Shown piece by piece: positions 55,401 through 63,600 of a stretch of 64,000 nucleotides of DNA (the stretch's first letter is position 1; the number at the start of each line of letters is the position of its first letter). Made by a program: the position numbers and the translations under genes. The DNA comes from Skeletonema tropicum. Lineage: Eukaryota > Bacillariophyta > Thalassiosirophyceae > Thalassiosirales > Thalassiosiraceae. Where the stretch lies: NCBI GenBank assembly GCA_037178625.1, contig CM074142.1, positions 372,001-436,000 of the forward strand, in the 5' to 3' direction. The notes beneath the pieces are model-generated. The model was not told where the DNA came from. It saw nothing but the letters and a program-made list of their open reading frames with translations, and searched no databases.

Positions 55401-56064
55401 CTTGTTGGACTGGATGTGTTCTGTCAACAACAATCTCGTAATCACAACTCTTTCCAACGCTCTCCTCTGGGGTCATAGAGACGTTCTTGAGTTGACGGTA
55501 AAGCTTTGCTGCATCTGCATCGGCCTTCTTTGCCCTCTGAGCTGTCCTCTCCTCTGGGCTCATCGAATCAATCTTGCGTTGACGATAGAGCTTGTCTGCA
55601 GCGGCCTTCTTTGCATTCTGAGCTGCCCTCTCCTCTGGGCTCATCGAGGCATTCTTGCGTTGACGACAGAGCTTAACTGCATCGGCCTTCTTTGCCTTCT
55701 GAGCTGCCCTCTCCTCTGGGCTCATCGACATCGAGGCAATCTTGCCTTGACTGGAAAGCTTTGCTCTAGCGGCCGCCTTCTCCCTCTGAGCTGCCCTCTC
55801 CTCTGGGCTCATCGAGGCATTCTTGCGTTGACGATAGAGCTTTGCTGCAGCGGCCTTCTTTGCCTTCTGAGCTGCCCTCTCCTCTGGGCTCATCGAGGCA
55901 TTCTTGCGTTGACGATAGAGCTTTCTTGCAGTGGCCTTCTTTGCCTTCTGAGCTGCCTTCTCCTCTAGGCTCAATGGGGCATGCTTGCGTTGCCCTAAAA
56001 GCCCTGTATTATCGGCTCCCTTACCCTTAGTCTCCACTGGGTAGCTTGTCAACATCAGGTACAA
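49327..56064 (-). CDS. Helitron-like Rep/Pif1-helicase protein, 2,245 residues, uninterrupted
   Basis: One continuous frame. Residues about 25-215 are seven tandem units of about 27 residues (QRKNASMSPEERAAQKAKKA), a charged Arg/Lys/Glu repeat as found at the start of many Helitron-type proteins. A Cys/His segment follows (VCVLCDRLIIGCEEIH). Around 630-840 lies a Helitron_like_N-type region with TLHSHWQIWVKDFNK (HxH-like) and SYINKVVCASYG (possible catalytic Tyr). A further zinc motif, CKQCGKQFSPSEC, is near 915. The Pif1/RecD-like helicase occupies about 1700-2200: Walker A FITGPAGCGKSTTMEA, Walker B ILIIDEISFF, SIVFSGDFHQLKP, NSHRF and the final VVLSRVRTLAGLYL. Helitrons use such proteins for rolling-circle transposition. 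No OTU or endonuclease domain was noticed. The length without a stop suggests recent activity or selection. Element ends were not identified. Confidence 0.85.
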   Translation of the reverse strand: MYLMLTSYPVETKGKGADNTGLLGQRKHAPLSLEEKAAQKAKKATARKLYRQRKNASMSPEERAAQKAKKAAAAKLYRQRKNASMSPEERAAQREKAAARAKLSSQGKIASMSMSPEERAAQKAKKADAVKLCRQRKNASMSPEERAAQNAKKAAADKLYRQRKIDSMSPEERTAQRAKKADADAAKLYRQLKNVSMTPEESVGKSCDYEIVVDRTHPVQQARDHDQKKIMKVDGKPNAFRAAVCVLCDRLIIGCEEIHKITVDSLRSQKNRISVKSYEDHHQVTLKDELISQYEIKGHELKGLLLSPRAKETENKNGCVAFEACSQCNNAWHNDSDSPPKYAISNGFAIGHIPTDIIANEKITEQMCSLLAPVRPFAYIFAYTAGAHKAIRGHFSFFEVDLTHFGSVMNHFLTTGANPLVYVVLCGRMTPKQKELVKQRARLDTKKMMEILEWFVNESGHPGYEGVTAPSQCPQPNIIVDEETPNNTDQEHDPDLEAKFAGASFHFTSTHEPQDDTGVHKSNQTFVKAMIDRTMPTLLVNGTNYADLRELLLENIAPLQFPFGQGGPKVNRRTHISPVECYRYYCRLSLPQFMRGDFLLLLNHMFNRQRSYETAVVTCKSSLFGQSLAEKMSKLKMKDLDQALFQKQTRQRVTGTAGEYIRGVEASCKPIGYTALSAKQNRQKHFAMDNYFGGHSIFLTTTPCDERTIRVKVFANAGKEVSLPNLGDWDDEEFLEECRFDFDLRKDTRRLYPGTCSLVYQHLMQIITECLIGWDPKKQSGQPGVFGVPIAYSRTDEEQGRKTLHSHWQIWVKDFNKIRDALFQSDDRKKKAARDALISYINKVVCASYGTDFVVTHNCDEDRPVTMPMHEILQEVEDKNILRRANHQDHCLDVKGKVLECKQCGKQFSPSECIDMGISHIRQQSLTTMKDDTINSNKETSGSSEAMRKKEWLDPSVIRYPFDFDEEGKPTEALKQQQIMAEVGGDGWLHDRNLRKDLLHFVFDEHEYTHRGTCFKGGKTECRGHLPEMASDDSIIFDNEAIAAMKQGRRDDDFCNTRSDDNGGKAIICHHLNGEVEQKSQYAILPKRLNGSQFPNQHSLPISDVIGSNTNLTLGDWSHSYYTTLYKSKDTQPEDKMAYQRVHASMGRRLWRAQQHQQHHHGQESEEEERKQNQSTEDNTTAPPVEGDDDEEERACYIEGLGRIITGVNALLSRDVVSSTMAHLLISQGGERFTYSHDFSHISVQNVENVLEEKEGMHFRLRRNWNDDTKETIAWADCAAYDYIHRPTELNNLCLYEYAMWYKKEYKSFKQLNAKSKSTTTTSYKFADLHQGQKYCYLKRRKYPVIPIIYMARNLCDVKSLDVLEDNPDSGTVQHRERYAKTAMLLFYPYCNANDLMENGAYWQKFVNVGGTIEYDEVTDNTLGLNPSSKQFWNRGRMILDNIETRRIAEKEMKRPKRKITYLTDTPTSTGKRKRENVDKDDGFDIDISDFFQNMNDEGLPQALESRPLADADLRSHAKIMKRTNVRSCSAIKTHVDDNVSVLATAKKPSTSATNSEHTKNNADTTNNNHQQHQPASYNVRIRYEDILTFIQGSLLVGSNDESTFDRDMDDGDGDGGEQESTSLKLKRQCLKKIPTMYEIARGKTSKYNLDDKQFIAYQIVCCTFLLQLVMEGDHYDTKLGELLGATLGPLAESVQHTKDSLVQELNAKGGMEHLIMFITGPAGCGKSTTMEAAQHYCHRFCTAIAAAFNDYTFYYFTATTGSAAALFGGTTIHSAAHLNKSRINDEMRAIWRDDVRILIIDEISFFKASDVVKLDKQLKKLTGRYDMVYGGVSIVFSGDFHQLKPICAEDDVLYSNSNAASVWENTINCAIFLDNSHRFKDDPHFGEILARMRMGEDTREDRNLINERVVSTSTSSNSMLKLPEHAPDACFACSTNKERNGVTAATFKMHVEETHPTINDDSSPPDHTLIIEASISKATHTETNNEDERETKKRRTKRRRRRMQRRKVPAAFHDTITTQLGDDDIRSTNFASNGAKIEPALRIYPGSHHMCITNEDLDKGRGNGTLCKCLKVKLRKDGQERRWKNWDGKKVWTVSVDDVEWVEFEHYPTTGSKARTFKLKPQEFSATIKFPLTETINTTVGNAQVKQVPVNSNTATTGHKLQGMSKDILIVNDWNYRCVNWIYVVLSRVRTLAGLYLMKPLDLERSFNVPQNLIRFEQRLKDTKERPILDMLGYQSNAEINTMQ

Positions 56065-56288
56065 TATTATCTTGACACAAAATGGAAGGTGACCTCTCTC
56101 TTTTTTTTGAAAAATTATGATGGTTATGTCTGTAGTAATTTTTGTTTTATATTAGAATAGTGCGTCCTATTCCAAATGGATTTGGGTTTTTATAATTTAT
56201 GAGCTATGCGAGGAGCTCTCTTATTTCACACTAAGAATACGCCGGCCTATTCCACACTGAGAATACGCCGGCCTATTCCACAAAAAAC

Positions 56289-56289
<1 letters not shown>

Positions 56290-56344
<55 letters not shown>

Positions 56345-56347
56345 AAA
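56290..56347 (+). repeat. GAAA microsatellite
   Basis: About fourteen uninterrupted GAAA units. Confidence 0.95.
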
Positions 56348-56467
56348 AACCTCGCGTACAGGTACAGCCCACATACAGAAAGTGACTCCACGCGCTTACA
56401 CGTGCACGCTAGAGTTCCTCAGATTTCCGCAATAACTCTAAGCTTTGTCGAAGCTTGGATACTGCTG

Positions 56468-56515
56468 ATAGATATTATTTTAGTCTCTACTCTCTAGACA
56501 CCAGTGTCAGTAGAG
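56468..56515 (+). repeat. Dispersed 40-bp motif, second copy at 23189-23230
   Basis: Both copies contain TTATTTTAGTC-CTACTCTC then TAGACACCAGTGTCAGTAGAG with one mismatch and a small indel upstream. The sequence is an imperfect inverted repeat (CTCTCTAGACAC / GTGTCAGTAGAG), which may be the end of a short non-autonomous element. Confidence 0.75.
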
Positions 56516-56917
56516 CTGTAGCATACTAGTATGAGCCTGAAGAGTACTTATTGTCATCGCATCAACAGAAGATGATTATGGCTGTAGTATTCATTACTCA
56601 TGTTGGCTGAGGTTGGCTGATCCAACTGCAGCCTTGCTGATAAACATGATGTGCAGCTACATCCATCTCTTTTTTTATAATGAAGAAAAAGAACATCAAA
56701 AAGTAACATGAGATCTCCCGTCTACGAAAAATTATTCCCGGGCAACGATTCTGACTGGGCTATCCGATTCTGATTCTCTAGAGAGGACTGGGAAACAGGC
56801 CAATAACAAAGCTAATGAGGCTCCCACACTTCAAAAAGACTATGGTACAAAACCGTCAACAAATGAATATTTTGAACTATTGTATTCTTCTTCAGGATTG
56901 GAATGAGCCGGTATTCA

Positions 56918-57874
56918 TCATATCCTAATCCTCAGAAAATTGTGTATTTCTTCTTGATTAGTGGAAGCAGATCGCACTATCATTTCGAGCTCATCCATCA
57001 CAACATTTTTGCCTTCTCCATTTCCCAAGACTCCTCCTTCCAACCTTCGCCTGAACTCTGGCAGAGCTTCACGTTCAGCAGTGGGTGGAAGAGGTAATAT
57101 CAGCAACATATTTTGCGCACCACCTCCATTTTTTAACAAGATATCTAGTGTTTGCAGCAATGGCTCAGTGTCATCAGGATAATAAACCAGATCTGAGCCT
57201 ACAACAATATCAGGCTTGAAGTTTGTAGAGACATCAAACACAGATAATTCATCGTGCCAATCGAGATTACGTGGTTGACAACCAACATTGAACGCTAAAT
57301 TGACCCCAAACAAGTCTTTTGGTACCAATCGATTGCCAACAACCACTCCTTCACTTTCCCAATAATCGGTAGCCAGAACATCAGCACAACAAACTTCTTT
57401 TGCTGTGAGCGTGGGAAGACCACAGCCGCTGCCCAATTCTAGTATTCGTTTGCCTTGCATAGATGAACGATATGTATCTCCCGCGAGAAGTGAAGCAAGA
57501 GCGATGGCCGATGGCCATACAGTTGCACCAAGGCGTCCACATCCAAACGAGGTTTGTCGAATCTGCAATAGTTTATTGTTATTATCTTCCCCGCCATTGC
57601 TCTGATCTTCCGCAGCTACATATGTGTTGTTTTCTGGTGTAGGAAATGTGAAATAGCGTTTCGTGGTTGCATAACACAACTCGACTTCATCTTCCTCCTC
57701 TTCATCGGCATCAGAGTATTTTGCAGACGGCCGCACTTCATCGCAGCAGCCCAAGACGCGTCTCTCCTTGTCGTACAGCGTGTAGGACTGAATGAGCGCT
57801 ACATTGTTCTGGGAAGTGCTAATAGAGAAGGCAGATGAGCCTGCGAGGAATAATAAATTGAAATAGAGAGTCAT
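56918..57874 (-). CDS. METTL21-type (Methyltransf_16) protein methyltransferase, predicted plastid-targeted
   Basis: The open frame extends up to 58144, but the extra 90 residues are low complexity and basic, and the Met at 57874 begins a good signal peptide (MTLYFNLLFLAGSSA then FSIS), with Phe at +1 as in ASAFAP-type plastid presequences. From there 318 residues. Family motifs: GATVWPSAIALASLL, motif I ILELGSGCGLPTL, ADVLATDYWES, and post-II DIVVGSDLVYYPDDTEPLL, all typical of lysine methyltransferases of the METTL21/Methyltransf_16 group. An acidic loop (DADEEEEDEVE) and an Asn-rich insert are in the N-terminal third. The substrate is unknown. If translated from 58144 it would not have the presequence at the N terminus and would probably be cytosolic. 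Confidence 0.8.
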   Translation of the reverse strand: MTLYFNLLFLAGSSAFSISTSQNNVALIQSYTLYDKERRVLGCCDEVRPSAKYSDADEEEEDEVELCYATTKRYFTFPTPENNTYVAAEDQSNGGEDNNNKLLQIRQTSFGCGRLGATVWPSAIALASLLAGDTYRSSMQGKRILELGSGCGLPTLTAKEVCCADVLATDYWESEGVVVGNRLVPKDLFGVNLAFNVGCQPRNLDWHDELSVFDVSTNFKPDIVVGSDLVYYPDDTEPLLQTLDILLKNGGGAQNMLLILPLPPTAEREALPEFRRRLEGGVLGNGEGKNVVMDELEMIVRSASTNQEEIHNFLRIRI

Positions 57875-58497
57875 AAGAGAAGGAATGACTTCGAAACGAT
57901 TGTGCCGAAAAGGTGGTGGTTTTTGGTTTGGATAGGGCGATATTGGAGATTGGGGATGCGACGGCCATCGTCGTCTCCATCGTGGGGAGCGTGGAGCGTG
58001 GAGCGTGGAGCGTGAAGGTTTTGTTTTGTGGGAGATTCTTTCTTCATTTTTGTCTGATCGCGTTTCGATACTTACAGTTCCTATGTAGTTATTGATGGTT
58101 CGGTACCCCCAATCATCACGCCCGCTCTTACTCTTCAAGCTCACGGCTCCGCACGGCCAAGACGAATCGGAACACGCAACACATCATTACCTCCCAGGCA
58201 CGATCATAACATCATTGCATGAGGTCATAATGCACGAGGTGAACCGTCTCGCGAGTATTAGTAAAAGCAACGTACTTGTTATAATAAGAAGATCAGCAAC
58301 CACCAGGTCGGCCTTCTCTTCCTCTCTCTAGGAGACAACAGCTCGACGAACTATTTATTTTACTTCCCCATCACACATAACATTTTCGTCACCAAGAACT
58401 CCACCTCCTTTTCTAACATCATTAAAAGACCACCGCATCCACGAATAAGAAAAGCAAATCAATCACTGCCTTCTTTCTACAACAACATCTTTCAAGC
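57875..58497. other. Divergent promoter region
   Basis: This lies between the leftward methyltransferase and the rightward RING gene. It contains a direct triplication GTGGAGC-GTGGAGC-GTGGAGC near 57985-58010. No separate gene. Confidence 0.4.
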
Positions 58498-59460
58498 ATG
58501 TCAAGCAGCGAATACTCCCCAAAAAACGACTTCATCGTTTGGGGCATCTTTGCCTTGGCCTTCATCGTTTTACCATACGTGGCAGGGGCTCGCGATCGCA
58601 TCCTTGCGCGTATCTGTCGATGCTTCGGTATCTCAATTGTTCAACAAGATGGTAACGAAGTAGATTCTGATGGTCGTCCCATCTATTCTGAGACGGATAG
58701 GTACTACACAAACTTGCGAGAAAGAACGAAGGATCAGGTTCATGAGATTAGGGCTAGAGAGATTTCCAAGCGCTTGACTGCATTTTCGCTGGAGCTGTCG
58801 GCAGAAAACATGATCAGTCGCCAGCATGATAAAAGTGAGCACGGTCCCCTAGACGATGACACATCACAAGATTGCTGTTTTGAGAATATGGAAGAGGCAA
58901 GAGAGGGGTCTGAAGATGCCACAAATAGTAATGCTGTCGCATTCAGAGAAAAGCAAAAAGAAGGAGTCGCACCAAACCATGATATTGGGGCTTCTATGGA
59001 GTCTTCTACTGAGCGATCTAGCAGTGCAGAAGCGACCAACTACACACATATCTGTATTCCTCTACCGGGATACAATAAGAATGGTATTATTGAAGCTATA
59101 GAAATGCGCAAACCAAAGAAGAAAGCAACACCCAGCTTCGCATCCAAGATATTCAGACGTGAAAACAGTGACAGAGATGACAATAAACAAACAAAACAAT
59201 CTTCAGATGTAGAAGAAGATTCCAGAGTAGCCGAAGAAGATGGCACTCAACTGAAGAATGATAGAAGAGAAGTTCCCATCTTTTGTGCCATATGCCTCGG
59301 AGAGTATGAGACAGCAGATAGGGTATGCTGGTCATCCAACACCGCATGCACTCACGTCTTTCATCATGACTGCATATTTCAATGGCTCAAGGCATCGGGA
59401 AAACGTGTATGCAAAGAGCAACGGTTCTCGGAGACACCATCTGTTATGAGAAAGTTGTAA
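58498..59460 (+). CDS. Membrane RING-finger protein, atypical RING
   Basis: 320 residues. An N-terminal transmembrane helix (FIVWGIFALAFIVLPYVAGA, about 12-31) precedes a polar middle with a GPI-free, Ser/Glu/Lys-rich region. A RING-H2-like domain ends the protein: FCAICLGEYETADRVCWSS, then CTHVFHHDCIFQWLKASGKRVC. Cys/His ligands one to six are in place, but the last pair reads VCKEQRF: the seventh Cys is present and the eighth is Gln. The protein stops 15 residues later. Such proteins usually act as membrane E3 ubiquitin ligases. A GTAAGA donor overlaps the stop codon, so a missed 3' exon could change the last residues, though not the missing ligand. Confidence 0.72.
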   Translation: MSSSEYSPKNDFIVWGIFALAFIVLPYVAGARDRILARICRCFGISIVQQDGNEVDSDGRPIYSETDRYYTNLRERTKDQVHEIRAREISKRLTAFSLELSAENMISRQHDKSEHGPLDDDTSQDCCFENMEEAREGSEDATNSNAVAFREKQKEGVAPNHDIGASMESSTERSSSAEATNYTHICIPLPGYNKNGIIEAIEMRKPKKKATPSFASKIFRRENSDRDDNKQTKQSSDVEEDSRVAEEDGTQLKNDRREVPIFCAICLGEYETADRVCWSSNTACTHVFHHDCIFQWLKASGKRVCKEQRFSETPSVMRKL

Positions 59461-59680
59461 GAAAAATCACAATACGGTACTAACACAAGAAAGTAGGTGC
59501 ACTTTGATAAGACCCGAAGAAACCCGCCTTCTTGACTTCGAATTTGCGCTGCGCGCCCGCGTCCTCAATGACAACACAACAACCAACAACATGCTATGCA
59601 TCTCCTGCCTGTCGTGTGACCATAAACTTTCAGAGACGTAGTAACACAAACACTTGAATTTTCTCGCCATCATTATCAAG
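59461..59680. other. Short intergenic region
   Basis: No gene; 3' flank of the RING gene and promoter of the next gene. Confidence 0.35.
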
Positions 59681-60845
59681 ATGAAGTGGACAGTCACCGT
59701 TTCACTCACAGTACTAACGCAGTTCACTGCAGACCTAGCCCATGCGAAAATTGGCCGCATCGGACATGTGCGCACAAACAGGCAGCTGCAAGATGCGTTT
59801 TATTATTACCCTTTAGACATTACCAAGGGAGTCTGCTCAGATGATCCTGCAACGCGGCCAAGCTCGTATACTGAGATTGGTGTGACATTGTTTGAAACAC
59901 GAGAGGAGTGTTGCGACAAGTGGTAAGTGTTGAAGTACTTCTTGTGGATCATCATTCAAATTTCGATTTACTCGAACTCATCCTCAATTGCTTCTGTGGC
60001 AACCTCGCAGGTACTCTTGGCAAGAAGGAGACAATTGCAGTAAGAACGAACTAATATCTGTGTCGAAAGAAGCACCTACAACCAGCGACTCTACTTCTTC
60101 AGAGACTGTGTTCTTCTATCCCATGGACTTGAGCACTAGAAAGTGCAGCAATGATGTTTCGCAGCGTCCAAGTGACTTTGATTCTGTTGGGTTCACGTTG
60201 TTTGCCACGCTTGCGGAGTGTTGTGCAACTTGGTAAGTGGAGTGTTGAAGAAATGTAGATGTAGTTACCTGACAGAAAGAGCTCATACTTCATTTGGTCT
60301 TCTTCTGGTCGACAAATAGGTATGGCTCTCAAGAGGATCAATTATTTTGTGTGCTAAATCCAGGAAAACCCCAGGACCCAACTGTGCCTCCTGTCAACCC
60401 AGATGGTGAAGGTGGCGATGGCGAAGTCGGCGATGGTGAAGGTGGTGATGGTGTTGTCCCAAGTGTTCCTCCAGTTGTTGTAGTTTCAGATCCAGATGTT
60501 GTAGTTTCTGATCCAGATGGCGATGGTGATGGCGGCGATGGTTCAGTTGTTGTGATTTCAGATCCAGAAGATGATCCTGTAGTTCAAGAAGAACAATTCT
60601 ATGTAGCGAATAAGAATTGCTACAGTACTCTGAATTCGAATGGATTGGTGACGTCGGGGGCGTTGTATTCAAGCAAATTCGAATGTTGCAACTCTTTGCC
60701 TGTACAAGCTGATCGTTTGCCATGTGTTCGGAGTACTGAAACAACTCCTCCCAAACCTAACCCTGCGAAGAGTTCTGCTTCTCAACTTACGAGGGGTAGT
60801 TATGTGGTCGCTGCTGCGGTGTGCTTGTGTTTCCAATTCATGTGA
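59681..60845 (+). CDS. Secreted Cys-rich repeat protein, wall-type
   Basis: Exons 59681-59922, 60011-60232 and 60320-60845 (introns 88 and 87 nt, GTAAGTG donors), 329 residues. A signal peptide (MKWTVTVSLTVLTQFTADLAHA) starts it. Two clear repeats follow: FYYYPLDITKGVCSDDPATRPS...TLFETREECCDKWYSWQEG-NC and FFYPMDLSTRKCSNDVSQRPS...TLFATLAECCATWYGSQED. A diverged third lies near the C terminus (YVANKNCY...SKFECCNS). Between repeats two and three is a Gly/Asp/Val low-complexity linker (about 175-245). A final hydrophobic stretch (VVAAAVCLCFQFM) fits a GPI or tail anchor. Such FYP-C-D-RP-LF-T-CC-WY repeats are typical of diatom secreted and cell-wall-associated proteins. Function is inferred only from the architecture. 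Confidence 0.78.
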
Positions 60846-60906
60846 GAGAATCTCATAATCTAATTTCGTATATGTTACCTTGTAGCTATTACATTATAGT
60901 GAAGTA

Positions 60907-62643
60907 CTACAATAATTTCATGCCATCATAAGCAACTCGGCCATGGACCCACGTTGCGACAACATCCAACTCGTCCGTGACCACAATCAAATCTGCTCTA
61001 GCACCAACCTCCAGTACTCCGATCGGAGCTTCGACTACTCCACCTCTTTCCCGCTTCAATACATTCGCTGGGTGCAATGTAGCACACAATAAAGCCTCGC
61101 CAGTGGAGCACCCAGTGAATTTCTGAAAGCGTCGAACACATGTGTCCATTGATACGACACTACCAGCCAACGTGTCTGTTCCAGTAAGTGTGGCACGATC
61201 GCCATCGATTGTCACTGCCATGTCTCCAAGTGCGTGAGTTCCGTCCCCAAGACCCATTGCACTCATAGCATCTGTCACAAGGACACATCCATCTGGATGA
61301 CTGTTGTAAGCCATGCTGACAGCACTTTCATGAACGTGTATGCCATCCACAATAAGAGAGTAAAATGGACGCTGAAATCCTATACTTTCAAGCTTTGGTT
61401 TGGAAGAAAGCAAACCTACCAGCCCTGGTTTGCGATGGTGAAAAGGGTTCATGGCATTGAATAAATGAGTTAAGAGTGTTGCTCCATGACTGATTGCTTG
61501 TAGTCCCTCCTCGTATGTTGCCCCAGTGTGTCCACACGAAACAACCACATTGTGCTTACTCGCAGAAGAAGTCTGAGTCAGGGACCTTGTTGCGTCAAGT
61601 GCACCTTCTAGTTCCGGTGCGAGTGTTATGATATCAATATTTCCCAACACTGGTGATGACGAAAAGTCCATATTCATATCCATACTATTGTTACCATTGT
61701 GATTCAACCCATACACCTCTCTTACAGTGTCAATACCTTTGGATGGGGCCAAAATGTGTCGTTCATCATGTGCTCCTCTCTTGGACGGATCAAAGAACGG
61801 TCCTTCCAAATGCATTCCAAGAATGTTCGCACCAACCTTGGCCCTGTTATTGTCATAATGTTGTTGCTGCCGTAGCTGTTGTTGTTGCTCTCTTCTAGCT
61901 CTATCAATCAAAGGAATCACCTGTCGATACGTCTCACGAGAAGAAGACACCATTGTAGGGCAGAAGCTAGTAACCCCACTTTGACATAGTGAAGTGGCCA
62001 CTTGGAAAATATCATCTATACAAAGACCGCCATTGCTATTGTTATCATCCTTGTCAGCAGCGCAGTCATCAACTTGTTGTTGCTGTTGTTCACATCCTCC
62101 ATTACTAAAGTCGATTCCGTAAGCACCATTCAATTGTATATCAATAAATCCTGGAGATAGTATCATTCCTTGGCAATCTACAGTATGACTAACATGTGTA
62201 TTGTCATCAATAATATCATTGTCAGTGTCATCTTCAAAAGCTTGCTGTAGTTGTGAATCAAAACGAATTTGAGTGATAATGCCCGTAGACGAGTCTACAG
62301 TCAATTCTCCCCTGTGGAGTGATCCATCTCGTTGAAGGATGCGTGCGTTTGTAAATCGTGTCACGAGTGCTGGACTGTCAGTACTGTTGTTGCGTGGTGT
62401 AGTCGCTTCATCATTTGTCAAGGTGCTCAATGTTCGATAGAGCGGCCTCGTTTTGGATGTAGTTGATGAGGATAGTGATGAGGATGATGAGGCAATCATG
62501 CTCACGCGATGGAGAGTGGCAACCTCATCATCATCACATGTATTGTTGGTGACATCGCTGCTCCCGCATGGACCAGAGGCAGAGCTGGCAGCAGTGGTTC
62601 CACTGTCGACAAGGAGCGATGCTTCTTCGGCAGACCGCTTCAT
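60907..62643 (-). CDS. AMDHD2: N-acetylglucosamine-6-phosphate deacetylase (AMDHD2/NagA)
   Basis: 578 residues, longer than the usual 380-410 because of an N-terminal Ser/Thr-rich extension of about 95 residues and Gln/Asn-rich inserts. Amidohydrolase features are complete: LSPGFIDIQLNGAYGIDFS (in place of the metal-binding HxH, as in NagA), GMHLEGPFFDPSKRGAH (metal Glu), VVSCGHTGATYEE (His), LLTHLFNAMNPFHHR (His), IVDGIHVH and LVTDAMSAMG (catalytic Asp), then HPANVLKRERGGVVE near the end. The enzyme removes acetate from GlcNAc-6-phosphate, feeding amino sugar catabolism, relevant in diatoms that make chitin. No plastid or secretory signal is evident. Confidence 0.93.
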   Translation of the reverse strand: MKRSAEEASLLVDSGTTAASSASGPCGSSDVTNNTCDDDEVATLHRVSMIASSSSSLSSSTTSKTRPLYRTLSTLTNDEATTPRNNSTDSPALVTRFTNARILQRDGSLHRGELTVDSSTGIITQIRFDSQLQQAFEDDTDNDIIDDNTHVSHTVDCQGMILSPGFIDIQLNGAYGIDFSNGGCEQQQQQVDDCAADKDDNNSNGGLCIDDIFQVATSLCQSGVTSFCPTMVSSSRETYRQVIPLIDRARREQQQQLRQQQHYDNNRAKVGANILGMHLEGPFFDPSKRGAHDERHILAPSKGIDTVREVYGLNHNGNNSMDMNMDFSSSPVLGNIDIITLAPELEGALDATRSLTQTSSASKHNVVVSCGHTGATYEEGLQAISHGATLLTHLFNAMNPFHHRKPGLVGLLSSKPKLESIGFQRPFYSLIVDGIHVHESAVSMAYNSHPDGCVLVTDAMSAMGLGDGTHALGDMAVTIDGDRATLTGTDTLAGSVVSMDTCVRRFQKFTGCSTGEALLCATLHPANVLKRERGGVVEAPIGVLEVGARADLIVVTDELDVVATWVHGRVAYDGMKLL

Positions 62644-62699
62644 TGTAGTGTTGGCGCCGATGTTTACTACTCCTAATCTAAATAATGAGAGGAGCTAAG

Positions 62700-63135
62700 T
62701 CGTTCGGTCGGTCGGTCGGTCGGTCGTTCTGTCCGGGCCCTTTGGCGTGTCCTTTGGCCTTCACGGGCATTTTCGATCGACTCTTTCTTTGATTGGCTTG
62801 ATTTGACCCCTTGCCCCCCCGTTTTTATGAATACTGCTACTTCTATGTATATAAGTAGACACAATCAATATCGTAGTAGATAGCCAGTGCCTCCTCTCTT
62901 ATTTAGAAAACCCGCGCAGCGGCTAGCCTCGCTGGTCGGTCGTTCTGTCCGGGCCCTTTGGCGTGTCCTTTGGCCTTCACGGGCATTTTCGATCGACTCT
63001 TTCTTTGATTGGCTTGATTTGACCCCTTGCCCCCCCGTTTTTATGAATACTGCTATGTATATAAGTAGACACAATCAATATCGTAGTAGATAGCCGGTGC
63101 CTCCTCTCTTATTTAGAAAACCCGCGCAGCGGCTA
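62700..63135. repeat. Tandem about 210-bp duplication
   Basis: The block from GGTCGGTCGTTCTGTCCGGG to ACCCGCGCAGCGGCTAG occurs at about 62720-62926 and again at 62932-63136. The two copies are nearly identical; the second lacks a 5-bp ACTTC duplicate near 62840. A short GGTC run precedes the first copy. Confidence 0.9.
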
Positions 63136-63600
63136 GACGAGCGTCAGCGAGGCTAGTGGTGATAAAACAAATTATAGTTAGGGCATCGGCCCGATTACTA
63201 ATTCCTCCATAGCTCTACGCATCACCTCAAGTAGTGGAGTAACCACTTCCCAGCTAGCGAGGCGTCCCACTTTAAATGCTACTTACTGCCTACATTATGT
63301 TGTACACTAGCCTCGCTGACGCTCGTCTAGCCGCTGCGCGGGTTTTCTAAAGCTGTCAAGGAGCGTCGATAGATGGCGGGAGAGAGATGAGAGAGAGAGA
63401 GACGAGAGAGACGAGAAAGCTGGTAGAATGTCGGACGGAATTGTGTGAACGGAAAATTGAAAATTGATTTTATTTCGTTTTTTGGGTCTGTCTCCTTCCT
63501 TCTTCCCCGAATCTTGATGGGTGGGCAAGGGGGGGTGTCCCCCCCTGAACAATCAAATCTAAGCCAATCAAAGAAAGAGTCAATCGAAAATACAAAACAT
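63107..63600. repeat. Inverted repeats (foldback-type element)
   Basis: TAGAAAACCCGCGCAGCGGC...CGAGGCTAG (63111-63155) recurs inverted at 63309-63350 (about 42 bp, essentially perfect) around a 150-bp centre. Further out, AAGCCAATCAAAGAAAGAGT (63551-63570 region) is the inverse of the AAAGAGTCGATCG-matching segment in both tandem blocks (62775 and 62995). Together they outline a foldback-type mobile element. Small minus-strand frames here overlap the repeats and are not considered genes. Confidence 0.8.

Larger units (their letters stand above)
56065..56917. other. Upstream flank of the Helitron-like gene with simple repeats
   Basis: No gene. GAATACGCCGGCCTATTCCACA is repeated in tandem at about 56235-56282, with a related CCTATTCCA at 56166. 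A GAAA microsatellite (about 14 units) follows at 56290-56347, then a dispersed 40-bp motif at 56468-56515. The element's 5' terminus, if a Helitron, should lie in this interval. Confidence 0.55.

Noticed and set aside
55384..55968. 194-codon plus frame with Leu/Ser/Cys-rich repeats
   Set aside because: It is the antisense of the SPEERAAQ repeat array of the Helitron-like gene.
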